From Hesseltinella vesiculosa (lineage: Eukaryota; Mucoromycota; Mucoromycetes; Mucorales; Cunninghamellaceae), in contig MCGT01000003.1 in assembly GCA_002104935.1 (NCBI GenBank), positions 310,001 through 374,000 of the forward strand: 64,000 nt of DNA, given 5' to 3'. The translations under genes were made by a program, and so were the position numbers. The stretch's first letter is position 1. Every line of letters starts with the position of its first letter. Below, piece after piece: positions 1 to 12,000 of this stretch. The notes under the pieces were generated by a model. The model searched no databases. It was given only the letters and a program-made list of their open reading frames with translations, and was not told the origin of the DNA.

Positions 1-3000
1 CGGCCAAGAACCGTTTTGTGTTGAAGCGAAGCAGTAGGCGCAGGTACGGATAGGTAGGCTCGGTCGCTTGTTCGTCGTCCACCGTCAGAATCAGGTTGCC
101 ACCGACGCGGGGCCACACAACACACCGACCAGAGAACAGAAAGGAATACACTGTGCTGCGAGCTTCGCTGGCACGTGAAGTCGAGGTCATCAAGGCGCCG
201 TCGGGGAACGAGTATCCACGGAGCACCATGCGCAGGTAGTCAAACACAGTCTCGGCTTGCGTGGCCATGCGTTTTTTTTTCTCCAGCTCCACTGTCGACG
301 TCGCTGGGTTGTGGATGGCCTTCATGACTTGGCGGATCACCTTGAGCATCTCCACCAGCGGACTGACAAAGTCGTCCATACTGCGGTTCCATACGTACAT
401 CATGGCCTCGTACAGACCTTCACGCTGACATACAGACACCACCTGATCAATGTCCAAGGATTGCGGGCGGACGTGCCAAATGATGCGTTCCAGGCCATCG
501 AGGTGGCCCTGCTGGCTGTAGTGACGCACCAAATCCTTCATCACCGCCGGGGGCAGATCGCACAGCTGCTCAGAGACAATGTATTTTTCCAGGACTTGCA
601 AGAATGGACCGGCCTTTTCGTGATCAGCGAACTTGTCGTAGGCAGTGCCGAATAAAAAGTCGATGTCGTCCATGCCTAGGCAGGCATCCACGCAGCACTC
701 GGCTAGGTCTGCATAGAGCTGATCGGGGATGGTGGGAAGGATAGGGTTGGGCGTGGGAGAGGACAACGGTGCTGTGCCATCGGCTGTAGCACTCTGACGG
801 CGGGAGAAGACATAATTGAGCGACGCAACCAGTAATTCCATCAGTCGCTCGCCAACCACTTGTTTGCGTTGGGCTTCATTCTCGGGTAGGCCAATGACGG
901 TCTGGACCCATTTTCCATTGTAAAATGCAGTTGCCAGGCGAATCGCATGTAAAAAGTCGCCTGAGCGTACCAGGGCAAGAATCCGGTCAACCCATGACAG
1001 CAAGGTGCCGACAAACATTTGATCCAAGCCCTAAGCAACGAGGTAGACGGTGTGAGCTAATCATCGGCAAGGGAATATAACAAGGAGGGTGGGTCTTTAC
1101 CAGCAAAAACAGTTTGCCTTTGTAGCTCTTGATTGAATGATAATAGGCCATTTCGATACTTTTGGCGTTGGCGTGCTCGGGCAGGTTGGTGAGGTCCACG
1201 ATAGCATCATGGTTCACGTCCAATGAGGCATCGTTTATTGCAGGTTTGCTCTCTGGATTGGCAAGGTCACGCAGTGAGGAAATAAAAGCGTCATGGTACA
1301 CGAGTTGTTTTGGTCGCACATTGATCCGTTCTGTGACGACCATCAGCTTGGGATCAAACAGTAGCATTTCTTCGTTGGGAGTAAAGAGAACCAAAATCTA
1401 CAAAACGTGTGGGTTAGATAAAAAGCAGCTGCTGACCTCTTATCGTTAGGAGGTGTACCTGTCGATTGACCCATTCCAAAGCGACAATGGCATCGTCTAG
1501 TACACATTCGCCTGACTTGACAAAGTCCAACTTGGTGCTGTGTTTTGATTTCCGACCCAAGGGGTTCATTAATCGTGATGTGTGCGTGTGCTCGGTTCGC
1601 TCAGTGCTGACACGGACGATGTACAGGTGGTTGTTCCACGCAAATGCAAGCATAGGATCGGTGACCAAAGGTGTGTCGCGGCCAAGCTGCTTGTCTAAAA
1701 GATCGAAAAGAACAGAGGTATTCATTGACCTGTGGCAAACGTCTCCTTGTTTTACCTTTGGCCCCATCTTTGGCGGCGTGTTTGGTGACGGGTAACCAAG
1801 CAAGGCAACCACAGACATGTTCATGTGGTTGCGATCTTTCAGCAGACCCGCCGAGCGACTGCAGAGTGGTAGGAGTTGATGCTTTCGGTTTCAGAAACTT
1901 GTACTGTGTTTGTGGGGTAGGTTTTAGGCCGACGATGATCATCTGCAAAACGGATTATCGATACTGGTTCCTATCTCATGCTCTCTGTTTGAATTTACCT
2001 TGTAGGGAGTCAAGAGAGCCACCAGGCCAAAATTTTCTGCAGGATGGAACATCTGCCCAAGAGGCAGTGGGCGAAGAGCAAACACAGTGCTAGGGCGACG
2101 GGTTTTTGGTACAGACGAGGGCAGGGCAGAGGGTGATGACTCGGCTGGTTGGTCCGAGGGCGAAGTTGTGGGCACGGACAGGTTTTGATAACGACCCAAG
2201 ATCCGCGTAGTATCAACGGCATTGACCATGACAACCTTGTACAACACATGATAAAAGGCCATACCTTGATCATCGCCTGAGACCAGTTCCGATTTTTTGA
2301 TGCCAACAAAGCCCAGATGTAGAATCGAAGTGCCTTTGACGTGGCCTTCTTTGGGTGAGCCTTGGTGAGCGGCTGGGTTGGTGGCCAAGGACGAAGTGGG
2401 TGTGCTGCGTTGATTTGGTTCAATAGGATCTATGGTACGGATGGGTTGCTGGGGTTTACGTATATCCCAAATGACAATGTGTCCCTGGCTGTGTCCACAT
2501 GCAATGGTGGTGTGATCGGCGGAGATGGCAAGTGAGGTGACGGTGCCCAAATCGACAGCTACATGGAATGCCAGAGTTCGTAAAAAAAAAAAAAAAATAG
2601 ATCATTAAAAAGATGCCACCTATGTTCTATTTTGTTGTCTAATTTCATCCTACTTACCACGGCGCACATCTCCCAAGACGCATTTCAAATTTTGCGAGTA
2701 ATCATAGACAAATACTATGCTGCGAGTGGTTCCAATGGCAATGACGCCGCTCACCTACAATGAAACAAAAGTGAGAAAGCTGGTTCTAGACGCTTCCTTT
2801 TTCATACCGAGAGCACAGAGACTAAGCCGCTTGTTTGACGCGTCTCTTTTGAATACATGTGGTCGGAAATCTTGGCTAGGGGAGTCCATTTGAAGGATTC
2901 GGACATGATCATGCCAATGCCTCCTTTTCGAGCAAGCTGGCGTTGCTCGCCTTGGACAAGGAGCTCCGAGATTGGTGGCTGGTCGGAAACGCTATCCGAA

Positions 3001-4181
3001 GAATAAAGAGAACCGGTGATGGACGAAGCACTTGAGCTATACATTTCTTGCTGAAAGCCGCGTAGCGAAGATGACGTAGCTGAGCCATTGGGTGAATATA
3101 TCGACGAGGCCCTGGAGATCTCTGACACTGAATCCTATCCGTGCAGAAAATAGAAATTAGCATCTCTTCTGCCTCTCGTTACTCTTATCTACACACGTTC
3201 AGGTGCCACCTACAAAATGACCAAGAGAAGAGATGGTTTCTGAGTCTGGGAACTCGTCAGAGCTGTCCGACTCGTTCAAAATATGTTCCAGATTGAGATG
3301 CTGCCCTGTTGTGGAAAGTTCAATACCAAGTTGCACATTTATCAATGAGGGCGTTCTTTACCTCGTTTGACAAATTCTTCGTAAAGACCAATCTCTTTGG
3401 CGACCTGATCCAGCAAGGCATCAATTTCACGTTTCTTCTTATCGCTGATGGCAGGACGATGGTTGTTGCGTACAAGAGGACCGCCATGCAGATGAATGAA
3501 CAGGTCGTCCTGGATTTTGTACAAGTCGTTCAGGCGAGCCTTGATCACTGTTTCGGACACGGTAGGGAGGTCCAGCTCGGGTATCTTGAGGCCATCAAGT
3601 TTCTGTTCCAGTTCCCATAATGATTGCACGCCGTTGATCATACGGGTTTGGTAGGATACGGAGTCTAGGACCTTGGATAATGGATCGCGTAGATGAGGGT
3701 GGTGGGCATCGGATACCATTGTGGGCAATGTAAAGGAAGCCTGTGTGGGGCTGATAAAAAAAAAATGGGTCAACCAACGGCAACACTGCCAAGACAGGAA
3801 GAAAAGAAGGCATTACCTTGCATAATCACCTTTGGCGCTGGCAATGGAGCTCATGGATCTGCTGCGCTGATGGCTCATAAATGTTCGAAGGTTGGCCAGG
3901 TACTTGTCGGCAAGCGAGCGATCTTCCAGAGCGGCACGCAGTTCATCTGGCAATTCGGCCGTTGCGGCGTCCAAGTCAATGTCAATGCCGTGATCAGCCA
4001 TTGCCAATTCGAAGGTGTCTTCGGGATCATGGTCATCTTCTAGGACTTCTTTGAGTAGAGCGTCATAGTTGTCTTCAAAGAGCAAGGAATCGTTACTGTT
4101 GCTGTGTTCCATGGCGTTGTCATCTGGGTGAGAGGATCTACTGTCTGTCAATCCAAAGGCCGAGAGGGAGGAGCTTTCCAT
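1..4181 (-). CDS. VPS8: VPS8, CORVET complex subunit (5' part; gene continues past left edge)
   Basis: Subunit of the CORVET tether, which acts with Rab5 on early endosomes in endosome-to-vacuole traffic. Exons, first to last: 4181-3817, 3750-3362, 3305-3214, 3134-2808, 2754-2658, 2558-1999, 1942-1756, 1694-1459, 1397-1101, 1030-1. Phases agree at every junction, giving at least 1193 codons before the edge. The N-terminus is acidic and Ser-rich. Then comes a WD40-like part with GVIAIGTTRSIVFVYDY and IACGHSQGHIVIWDI, matching the VPS8 propeller. The last visible exon carries LLSWVDRILAL, YNGKWVQTVIGLP, SLDIDQVVSVCQREGLYEA and YPYLRLLLRFNTKRFL, all characteristic of the VPS8 alpha-solenoid. The C-terminal RING part lies outside the window. 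Start ATG at 4181 is the first in-frame one. Family assignment is strong; exact splice sites are inferred. Confidence 0.88.
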
Positions 4182-4185
4182 CGTT

Positions 4186-4631
4186 GACTATGTGTGCAAT
4201 TAACTAACCTAGGTAAAAGTCTTTGAATGTTCTTTGTGACGATAGAACTTAAATAAAGGCAATGGTATGAAGTCAATGTAGCAAAAAAAAAAAAAAAAAG
4301 TGAGGGGTGGTGGGTATCTATCGAGAAAAAACAAGGCGTTCTTCTTTTTTGAGAAGAAAATAAAGCAACAAAGAAGATAAAAATAAGGTAATAAGGAAGA
4401 GTGGTGGGTAATAAGATAAGGGTAAACTAGTAAAAGATGAAGAGCAGACTCAACAAAACAACAACAGGCAATGCTACCAAAATGTTCAAAAACGAAAGAA
4501 ACAAAAAGGCACCGCACCACGCTCTATGCCTTTTTTCCTCCCAGTTCACACTCCGCAGCCTTCAACCAAAAAAAAAAAAATGTTTATTCGTGCAAAGTGA
4601 ATGGGGGAAATTATAAAAAAAAAAAGAGAAA
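4186..4631. other. Intergenic, A/T-rich, between VPS8 start and SF3B2 stop
   Basis: No coding signal. It holds the upstream region of VPS8 and the 3' flank of SF3B2, with several poly-A and poly-T runs (for example 4280-4298 and 4567-4579). Confidence 0.6.
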
Positions 4632-6715
4632 TTAAAACTTGAACTCCTTTTCTTTTCGGGTACGTTCTTGCTTCTTCTTCTTGGTTTGGCGATTGGCATG
4701 CTCGGCCACCATGTCTGAGAGATCTTCACCATTGGCACCCGGCACTTTGGATGACACTTGCTGGTTATATTTGGCCCGCAGCGTCGATTCATCCAGACCA
4801 GCTTCCAGTTCGCTGGGATCAAAGGCTACATCCACTTCGTCATGCTTGCGCTTGAAGATGCGACCAGTCGTAGGGGCAATCACCGGCTTTTCCACGTTGG
4901 CCAGTTCGTAGCCATGTTGCGAGCCCATGAGACCAGACACGCTCTTGTCGGTTTCTTGCAAGACTTGGTACAGTTGCTTGGGAGGTTCGTCAGCACTCAT
5001 GGGTACAGTACGGCGTTCTTTGCGCAACTCTACCACATCCGGCGTTTCCAAGCCCGAAGCAATAGTCGAGACCGAGGTCATGCCCGATGGTGTGACCGTG
5101 CCATCGTCGACGGGCTCCTCTTGCTCTTCCTTCTGTTCCTCTTGGTCCATTTCTTCTACTTGTTCATCCTCAGACTCTTCTTCAGATTCTTCCACGTCTG
5201 TCGCAAGAAGATATAAAGTGAGCGTGTTATTCTGGCAAGTTCTTCTTGCTTACCCTCATCCGCTTCCAATTCACCGAAAAGTGTCTTGTCAACATGCATG
5301 ACAGGGAAGTCGGTTTGTTTTTGGTTTTCTTCGGTAACGCCAAACACATCGCCATAAAGAGGGCGATTCATCTCGTCGACAGGAGGCCGCCCCCAACCGC
5401 CAGGATGGTAGCCCCACTGCGCGCCTTCAGGGATAGGTGCATTTAGACCAGGAATCCTGAGGGTTGGGTAATTAGGAGGAGGGCCGTAGCGCTGCATGTT
5501 GATCAGCCAAGGGGGTGGTGCCAGCGGTGGCATGTTGAGGGCTTCCTTGAGGTCTTCAGAGAGCTGACCAGGGTTCTTTTCTTGTACACGCACCTCGGTT
5601 TCCTTGCCTTCGTAGTACATTTCGCCGTGGATCGAGTACTGGGGTCTTGACTGGAAGCGGAAAAATGCATCGTGCAGCTTCTGGTAATCGATATCCAAGC
5701 GGCCCATCTTTGGTTGCACCCGTTGTCGCATTTTTGTCTTCATACTTGCTTCGTCTTCCTTTTCTCGTACAGAATCTCGCATTTCCATAATGCCAGTTTC
5801 CTTGATGAAATCTATATTAAAAACAGTAGGGGGTAAGAGCCCATGCTCCAAGCGTTTTCTCTCGATGAAAGGCGAGTTCTTTACCAGGCAATTCAAAGGG
5901 TGGTTTTTCAATACCACGTTTGTTTTGAAGGTATTTGCGTTTCTGACTCCAGTGCACAGGAATGGGCACAGTGTTGCGGTAAGATTTGAGGGTGACCAGC
6001 AGTTCTGGATCCTCGGAATTGGCATCCCACCACTGTTCCAAAAAAAGGTGAGTCGTTTCTGTAGTTTGACCTGGGCATCAGGTTCTTACCTCGACAACTT
6101 CTGGCTTGGATACTTTTTGCTTCAGGTCGGCCACAGATATCCGGAGGACTTTCTTTGCCTTCTTCTTAGACATGGGCTGATCCTTGTCGTCGTCTTCAGA
6201 ATCGGCTGCTTCCGCATCGTCGTTTTCTTTTTCGTCAGTAGGTTCGCTTGGAGCAATAATGACATCCTATATAGATGCACAGAATGATTTATGAGATTGT
6301 GACATGAAAGATACCCTTCAAGGCCTTACATCGTCTTCATCCTTGGGACCTTCTTGAAAGTGTTTGATAATGCTTGAGAAATGATCCAGGACGTCATCAG
6401 CAATGTCACTGTCGATCTTGAGACTGGAGACATCGACAGGTTTGACTACATATTCTATTGTCACATCGTCCAAGGTATCATCATTGTCTTTCTGTGCAAG
6501 CTTATGTCGTTCCTATACAACAGAAAAGGAAGCAGATGAGCATGGATGGATCGTTTTGGATCAAAAGTAAACAAATCGCAATTTACTTCTTGCTCCTGCG
6601 CTAGTTCTTCAAGCTTTTGCTTTTTAGATTTCTTTCGATTACGCTTTCGAGCAGGCTGCTGGGTCTTTTTTGTAGTATTGGTATCGATGGGTGTCTCTGT
6701 TACTTGCGCCACCAT
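4632..6715 (-). CDS. SF3B2: Splicing factor 3B subunit 2 (SF3b145/Cus1)
   Basis: Component of the U2 snRNP SF3b complex, which holds the branch-point region during spliceosome assembly. Exons: 6715-6587, 6512-6330, 6266-6090, 6032-5885, 5811-5254, 5197-4632; the sum is 586 codons plus stop. The N-terminus is Lys/Arg-rich. The central conserved block has WWDANSEDPELLVTLKSYR, VPIPVHWSQKRKYLQNKRG, PKMGRLDIDYQKLHDAFF and YYEGKETEVR. The PSP domain follows with PPPWLINMQRYGPPPNYP, IPGLNAPIP and YHPGGWGRPPVDE. An acidic Glu-rich stretch precedes a tail ending EDLSDMVAEHA...KEFKF, the same terminal residues as in the animal protein. The order of blocks matches the family throughout. The protein is shorter than human SF3B2, mainly because the N-terminal extension is missing. 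Confidence 0.93.
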
Positions 6716-7119
6716 GCTGATGTTTATGATTAACGAAAAAAGAGAGAGAATTAAAAAAAACCTTGGTGCTGAGTTTTATTTTCGTTGGTGGCCCTGCTCC
6801 CTCCCACCGAACTGTAAAACTACATTTAGTAACTTCTTGCATTCGAGAAAAAATGACCTATCCAGCATCAACTGTTTAATATCTGGAGGCATCGGTTTTA
6901 TAGGCTCGGTCACTGATTGGCAAGTTGAAGTATCGTCGCACCTCACTCCCACCCTATTCTTGTTTATTATTTTACAAAGAGCATAACATCCAATATTCAA
7001 TATCATTGACATTGGTGCGCCGTAATTAGAGGAAAATATTACCTTCTGAGCTAGTGAATTTTGCCTAGTGGGCACTGTCCAAAGTACATCTTTACAGTAT
7101 TTCTTACTAGAAAGGGGAG

Positions 7120-7226
7120 TGTCCACGGCGTTGAAAAGAGGACAGTGTTTTGAATTTTTGCTTGGACAGGTGACCATGGAGATTGAAAAAGGACAGCGTC
7201 CACAAGTTTGAAAAGAGGACAGCGTT
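7120..7226. repeat. Three degenerate copies of a ~28-nt repeat
   Basis: On the minus strand a unit resembling GCTGTCCTCTTTTCAA followed by about ten bases and GTGGAC recurs three times: 7198-7226, about 7170-7199 and 7120-7149. The first two abut; the third is separated by about 20 nt. The copies differ at several positions. Origin is unknown. Confidence 0.5.
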
Positions 7227-8515
7227 CGGAATAATTCTTTTCCCTGTATCATGTCTATTTCGAGGGAACAAGCAGTGTGTATATTTTACTGCCAAGCATA
7301 TAACGATTCTAATGTTGCTAAATTGACAAAGATGATTGACGAAATGAAAGATGTTGACATCTGTTTTTTGAAAGATCCCACTGAATCTGTTTTGGCTACT
7401 CACTTGCAGAAAATGCCAGAAACAACTATTTACACAATCAAGCTAGAGATAGGCGATAATTTAGCACGAGTGTTAGGTGCTCTTGGAACATTGATGTTAG
7501 CATTAATCTTAGTAAGAACACTGTTTCTTGGTAAATAATCTTTAAAACACTGAGAAGCCGAGTCGGAGTTGGAAACATTTGGTTGGAGATGTGAAGCTTG
7601 GATGATTTGAGAGGGTGTCGACGATGTTCAACGGAAAACAACGTATTTGTTCACAAATATCACACGAGTATAGAGAAATGTGTAATCTAGGGAGAATGCT
7701 CTTTTGCACGTGATTAACCACTTTAGATTATACGAAGACGGTGTGGGAAACGTAAAATATATCTGAGAATCGTTACTTAACGAAACCTCTAAGTACACAC
7801 ACAATCTATGAAGTCTTACCCTTCAAAATATCGACGATATGCTACTGTTCTTAACGAAAGATCAAACTCAGGGAGATAAGGATAGAATCTTACTGTTCAT
7901 CCTCTTACACACGAAATGAAACTTGTGGCTGAAACAATCCTGGAAGGTGTTGATGATGGACAACCAGCATGCTTCCCTGTGCATAGGCCGCCGGGTTTCA
8001 TAAGCTTACTGTTGAATCAGACCATCACTCCTTTATTTTCTGTGCAGGCGTGTGCGCTTTCTTCCCTATTGCTAAACTCATTACACCCCAGTGCTCGCCG
8101 TTTGATACCTAATGTCTTGCTCATATCTCCACTTCATCACGGCTGTGGTAAAACAAGGGCTGACATGTTCAGGGCGTGATTAGTCATGTTTTCCTACAAG
8201 GATATCCTTGATGCTTCGATAGTCTCTCGTATATGTATCTGCAAAGAACAACAACATCCCTTTAGGATCGTAATAACCTTGTAGCTTTCACTAGTGCTTT
8301 TTAAAAAAGGAATATTTTGCTACTGGCTGTCTGCCGCCATTGTCAAAAAAAAGGGGGGATGGGAGAAAAGCTTTTTTTTTTATCACCTTTTCCTGATATT
8401 TCTTTCTCTTCGCTATTTCTTAATATGACATCACACAACGTTACGCGGCTATCTAAGCTCAGAGGAATATCTCTCTTTTCAATGACAACCAAAATACACC
8501 CCTGGTACAGACCTA

Positions 8516-8737
8516 ATGTTAAAATGGATACTTTATGAACCCGCTGTTATTAATTTTGTGGTCATGGAACAACAGAGTGGCCCAACTTTTCGAAATCGGA
8601 CGTCGGTCTTCTATTGCCCGTCAAATCGCAACGATGCCAAAACATTCCCCCCTGTGCTCGTCGAAGTACATGCGTCACCAAAGGAAGACTGCAAGGTTAT
8701 AAAGAAACAAAGGCAAGGTCTTATTAGAGCTGTTTGA
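8516..8737 (+). pseudogene. Short relic of a fungal repetitive protein (unidentified)
   Basis: An open frame of 73 codons reads MLKWILYEPAVINFVV, then FRNRTSVFYCPSNRNDAKTF and PPVLVEVHASPKEDCKV. The composition looks like real protein and the LVEV stretch resembles the core strand of PD-(D/E)XK-type nucleases that are common in repetitive fungal proteins. No start context, splice sites or continuation were found on either side, so this is most simply a truncated remnant. The nuclease link is only an impression. Confidence 0.3.
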
Positions 8738-9000
8738 AGCTATCGTAAACATTTTATTTCAGTCATTAAAGGAAATAAAAACGAAAAAGAAATCTACACT
8801 TAAAAAGGAGGGATGAAGAGGAAAGAAGAGTGACAGGCGGAAACAAAGATGACACAATAAAGTTATTAGGCAAAAGGAGTTGGGGGAAAAGTAGGGAATG
8901 GGCAAGAAATTAAAAGTACACAGTTGAAGAATTGAAAATAAATAAATAAATAAAAGGATGGGAGAAGGAATAAAGAAAAGGGAGGGCGATGACTTTTTTT

Positions 9001-12000
9001 TTAGAAGCACATGAATTTGTTCTTCTTGTTCATCAGCTCTTCCATGCGGTTTTCCAAAATCATGCGAGCTTTTTCGGCCTTTTCTTTGTATTTGCGTTCT
9101 TGCTCAAGCGCCACTTCCAATTGCTTGCGCTTGTCGCCGGCTTCATCAGTGGTGACCTTTTGCTGGCTCATGATCTGGGTGACTTGGGAGCGCAAATTTT
9201 GGATTTCCAGAGTGTAGGCTTGTTTTTCACGCGTCAAGACCTCGACTTGCTTCTTGGCATCACGCACGGACACCTCGGATCGGGACAGCTGCATTTCCAG
9301 CTTGCTGATGACTTCCTGGTGCGCACGCACGTCGGTTTCGGCAGCCTGGGCCTTGCGTTGCAGAGACCGGAGCAGCTTGTCGTATTGGTCGGCGGTGGTC
9401 AGGTTGGATTGCTGGCTGGTAGCAATGCTGCTGACATGGGTTGCGTCGCTCATGTGGGTATGTGTGGAGTTGTTGCGTTGCAGATGGCTGGAGGGAGGCG
9501 AAGGTGGGCTAGGCAAAGGCGTGGTGGGGATGGGTGGCAGTGGGTTGCAAGGAGGAGCTGAGGGAGGAGGAATGGCTCGGTACGATGCCAGGGAGGATGG
9601 AGGCCGGTCCATCGAGGTGCGAAGCACGCTTGGTGGTCGCGAAGGCGTGTCATCTTCTTGGCCGCCGACTTGCTGGTTGAGGGAATGATGGCGGACGCCA
9701 TTGAGGGAATTTGATTTTTGCAGCTTGGATAGAGCGGTGATGGACATGTTGCGGGACATCTTGAGGCTGGAGGAGGCGGAGTGGGTGGGAGACATAGCCC
9801 GAGGTGTTTGAGGTGGCGAGGTGGCGCTGATGATGCTGCCGGTGCTGACGCTGGCGGTCGGCATGGGGTGATGAGAAGAATGCATGCTGTGGCTTGAGGA
9901 TACCGAGGGCATGGGTGCAGGGCGAGGAATGACTTGCTCCATTTCCTTTTCCAAGCGGTCGTTGGCAGCTGTCAGTTTCATCATGTCCATTTCCAGGCGC
10001 TTGGAATCGGAGGCGTGGCGGTCGCGTTGGGCGACCATCTGGGCCTCGAGGTCGTCAAGCTGGAGTAGCAACTGGGTTTTGTCCTTGTTCGCCTGGCCGA
10101 GCAGATCCACAAGCGCTTCACGAGGCAAGGTGTTGACGTCGACTTGGTTGCCGTCTTGATCGGTGATGCTGGTGGCAGCGAGCATACGTTCACGTGCGGC
10201 CGAGGGCAGATGACGGTTGGCTTGCGATTGTTCCAGCTTGAACAGTGCGTCGTCCTTTTCCTTGATCAGACGCTCTTGGTCGTCCAGCTGACGCAGCAGG
10301 CTGGTGACATCATACGACTGATGTTTGCTTGAGGCAGGAGACACAGTTGAAGGTGAGCGTTGGAGCGCAGCTTCACGTTCCGTGCTGTCTTCTTCTTCTT
10401 CCTCCTCGACATCAGCCAAGAAGCGATGGGTGGCGCTGCTGGCGTTACTAGTGGAGGAGTCGGCGCGCGCACGACGCAGATTGAAGGAGGCAGAAGTTGA
10501 GGCGGTCGCATTGCTGCTGTTGCTGGCAGAGGCTGCAGGTGTGCCGGTAGAGGACAACGAAGGGCGACGGCGGAGCTGCTCTTGCATTTGCTGTAGCTGC
10601 GTGGCTTTCATGGTGTGGCTGGCGACGGCTTCGTCAAGGCGCGATTGCAGCGTCTGGACCGAGTCTTCGAGGGTCATGATCATGTGGGACTGTTCCTTGT
10701 AGGCGCGTCTGGAATCTTCCAAATCGTCCATGGCACGATCAAAGCGCACGTCGAATTCATCTTGATCCAACTGGCGTGCTCGCTGGAGCACTTGCAGTTT
10801 TTCTTCCAATTCCGCGATCAGACCCGAGGTATCGTTGGCGGAGACCAGTTCACGTTCTTTTTCCATCGAGGCCATGGCTTCAGTGAGCTGCTTTTCGAGC
10901 TGCGACACCTTGGTTTGCTGGCGTTCCAGGCTGGCATTGGCTTTCGTCAGAGCTTCTTCCTTGGCGGCAAGGCTGGCGGTCAATTCGTCGCGTTTCTTTT
11001 TCTCGACATCGACGACCTTGTCCAGTTCGATCACGCGACTTTCCATCGCAGCGACACGTTGCAGGTCGATATCCTTGCCTTGGGCACGTTCGAGCTCGTC
11101 TTGCAACGCTACCTTGACGCTTGTGAGCTCCTTGGTGAGGCGTCGGGTCGACACATCGCTTGTCTCGACGGTCGAGGTCAGCTCAGCCACTTGAGCTTCG
11201 AGCTGGACGACAAGGCGAGCTTTTTCTTCATAGTCGGCGTCGCGCAGCGTGTGCATCTGCTTGAGATCACCGAGGGTGGCCAGGGAGGCAGTGGCGCTGA
11301 GGTCGTGCTGGTGCAAAGACTTGTCCATCCAAGCAATGATCATGTCGAGCTGCTTTCGTTGGACACCCAGACCGGCTAGGTCACGTAACAAGCGACCGAC
11401 CTGCTGTTGGAGGTCATCGAGCTGCGAGGTCTTGGCGTGATTGTCCTTTTCCAGAGTGGCGACAAGATCTTCCTTGGCATGGAGCTGCTGCTGCAGTTGG
11501 GTGACGGTGGCTTCCAGGTCGGCCAGTTTTTGCTCAAACACGCTGATGATCAGATCTTGCTTGAGCTCGACTTGTTGCAGAGCAGCCAATTCGGTCTTGA
11601 GCTGCTCGGCTTCTTCGAGGCGGCGACGCAACGTGATTCGGGTGCCTTGCTCGTGGTCCCACAGTTGTTTTTGCAGACTGGTGTGCTTGTCAAATATATC
11701 TTGATGGTCGGCTTGGGATGCCTCCAATTCGGTTTGCAGCGATTGGGTTTTTGCCAGAGCCTGTTCATGCTGCTGCTGCCATTCCTCCTGAGCGACTGTG
11801 TGCTGTTCCTTCAAGGCATCGGTCTCCTTTTCGAGACTGGCAATGGCTGAGGCGTGCTGATGTCTCAGGTCGGCCAGTTGCTGATGGAGATCGCCCATGT
11901 CGTCGAGCTTGGACTGCAGGGCATGAATCAAAGTCTCCTTTTGCACCAATTGCTCACGCAAGTCTTGGGAGGACAAATCGGCATCGTTGTTGATGTCGGT

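Larger units (their letters stand above)
6716..9000. other. Gene-poor stretch with small repeats and a degraded coding fragment
   Basis: About 2.3 kb without a convincing gene. A short open frame at 7251-7538 (+), 95 codons, starts MSISREQAVC and ends in a hydrophobic segment (LGALGTLMLALILV); it has no recognised domain and may be chance. It lies directly after a small repeat cluster (7120-7226). A second short frame at 8516-8737 looks like the remnant of a larger protein. The right end holds the 3' flank of the kinesin gene. Confidence 0.5.

Noticed and set aside
7251..7538. 95-codon plus frame with a C-terminal hydrophobic segment as a gene
   Set aside because: No known domain, no intron or promoter evidence, and it lies in a gene-poor region; kept only as a remark.
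10615..11379. 254-codon frame opposite the kinesin coiled coil
   Set aside because: Produced by the codon bias of the coiled-coil gene on the other strand.
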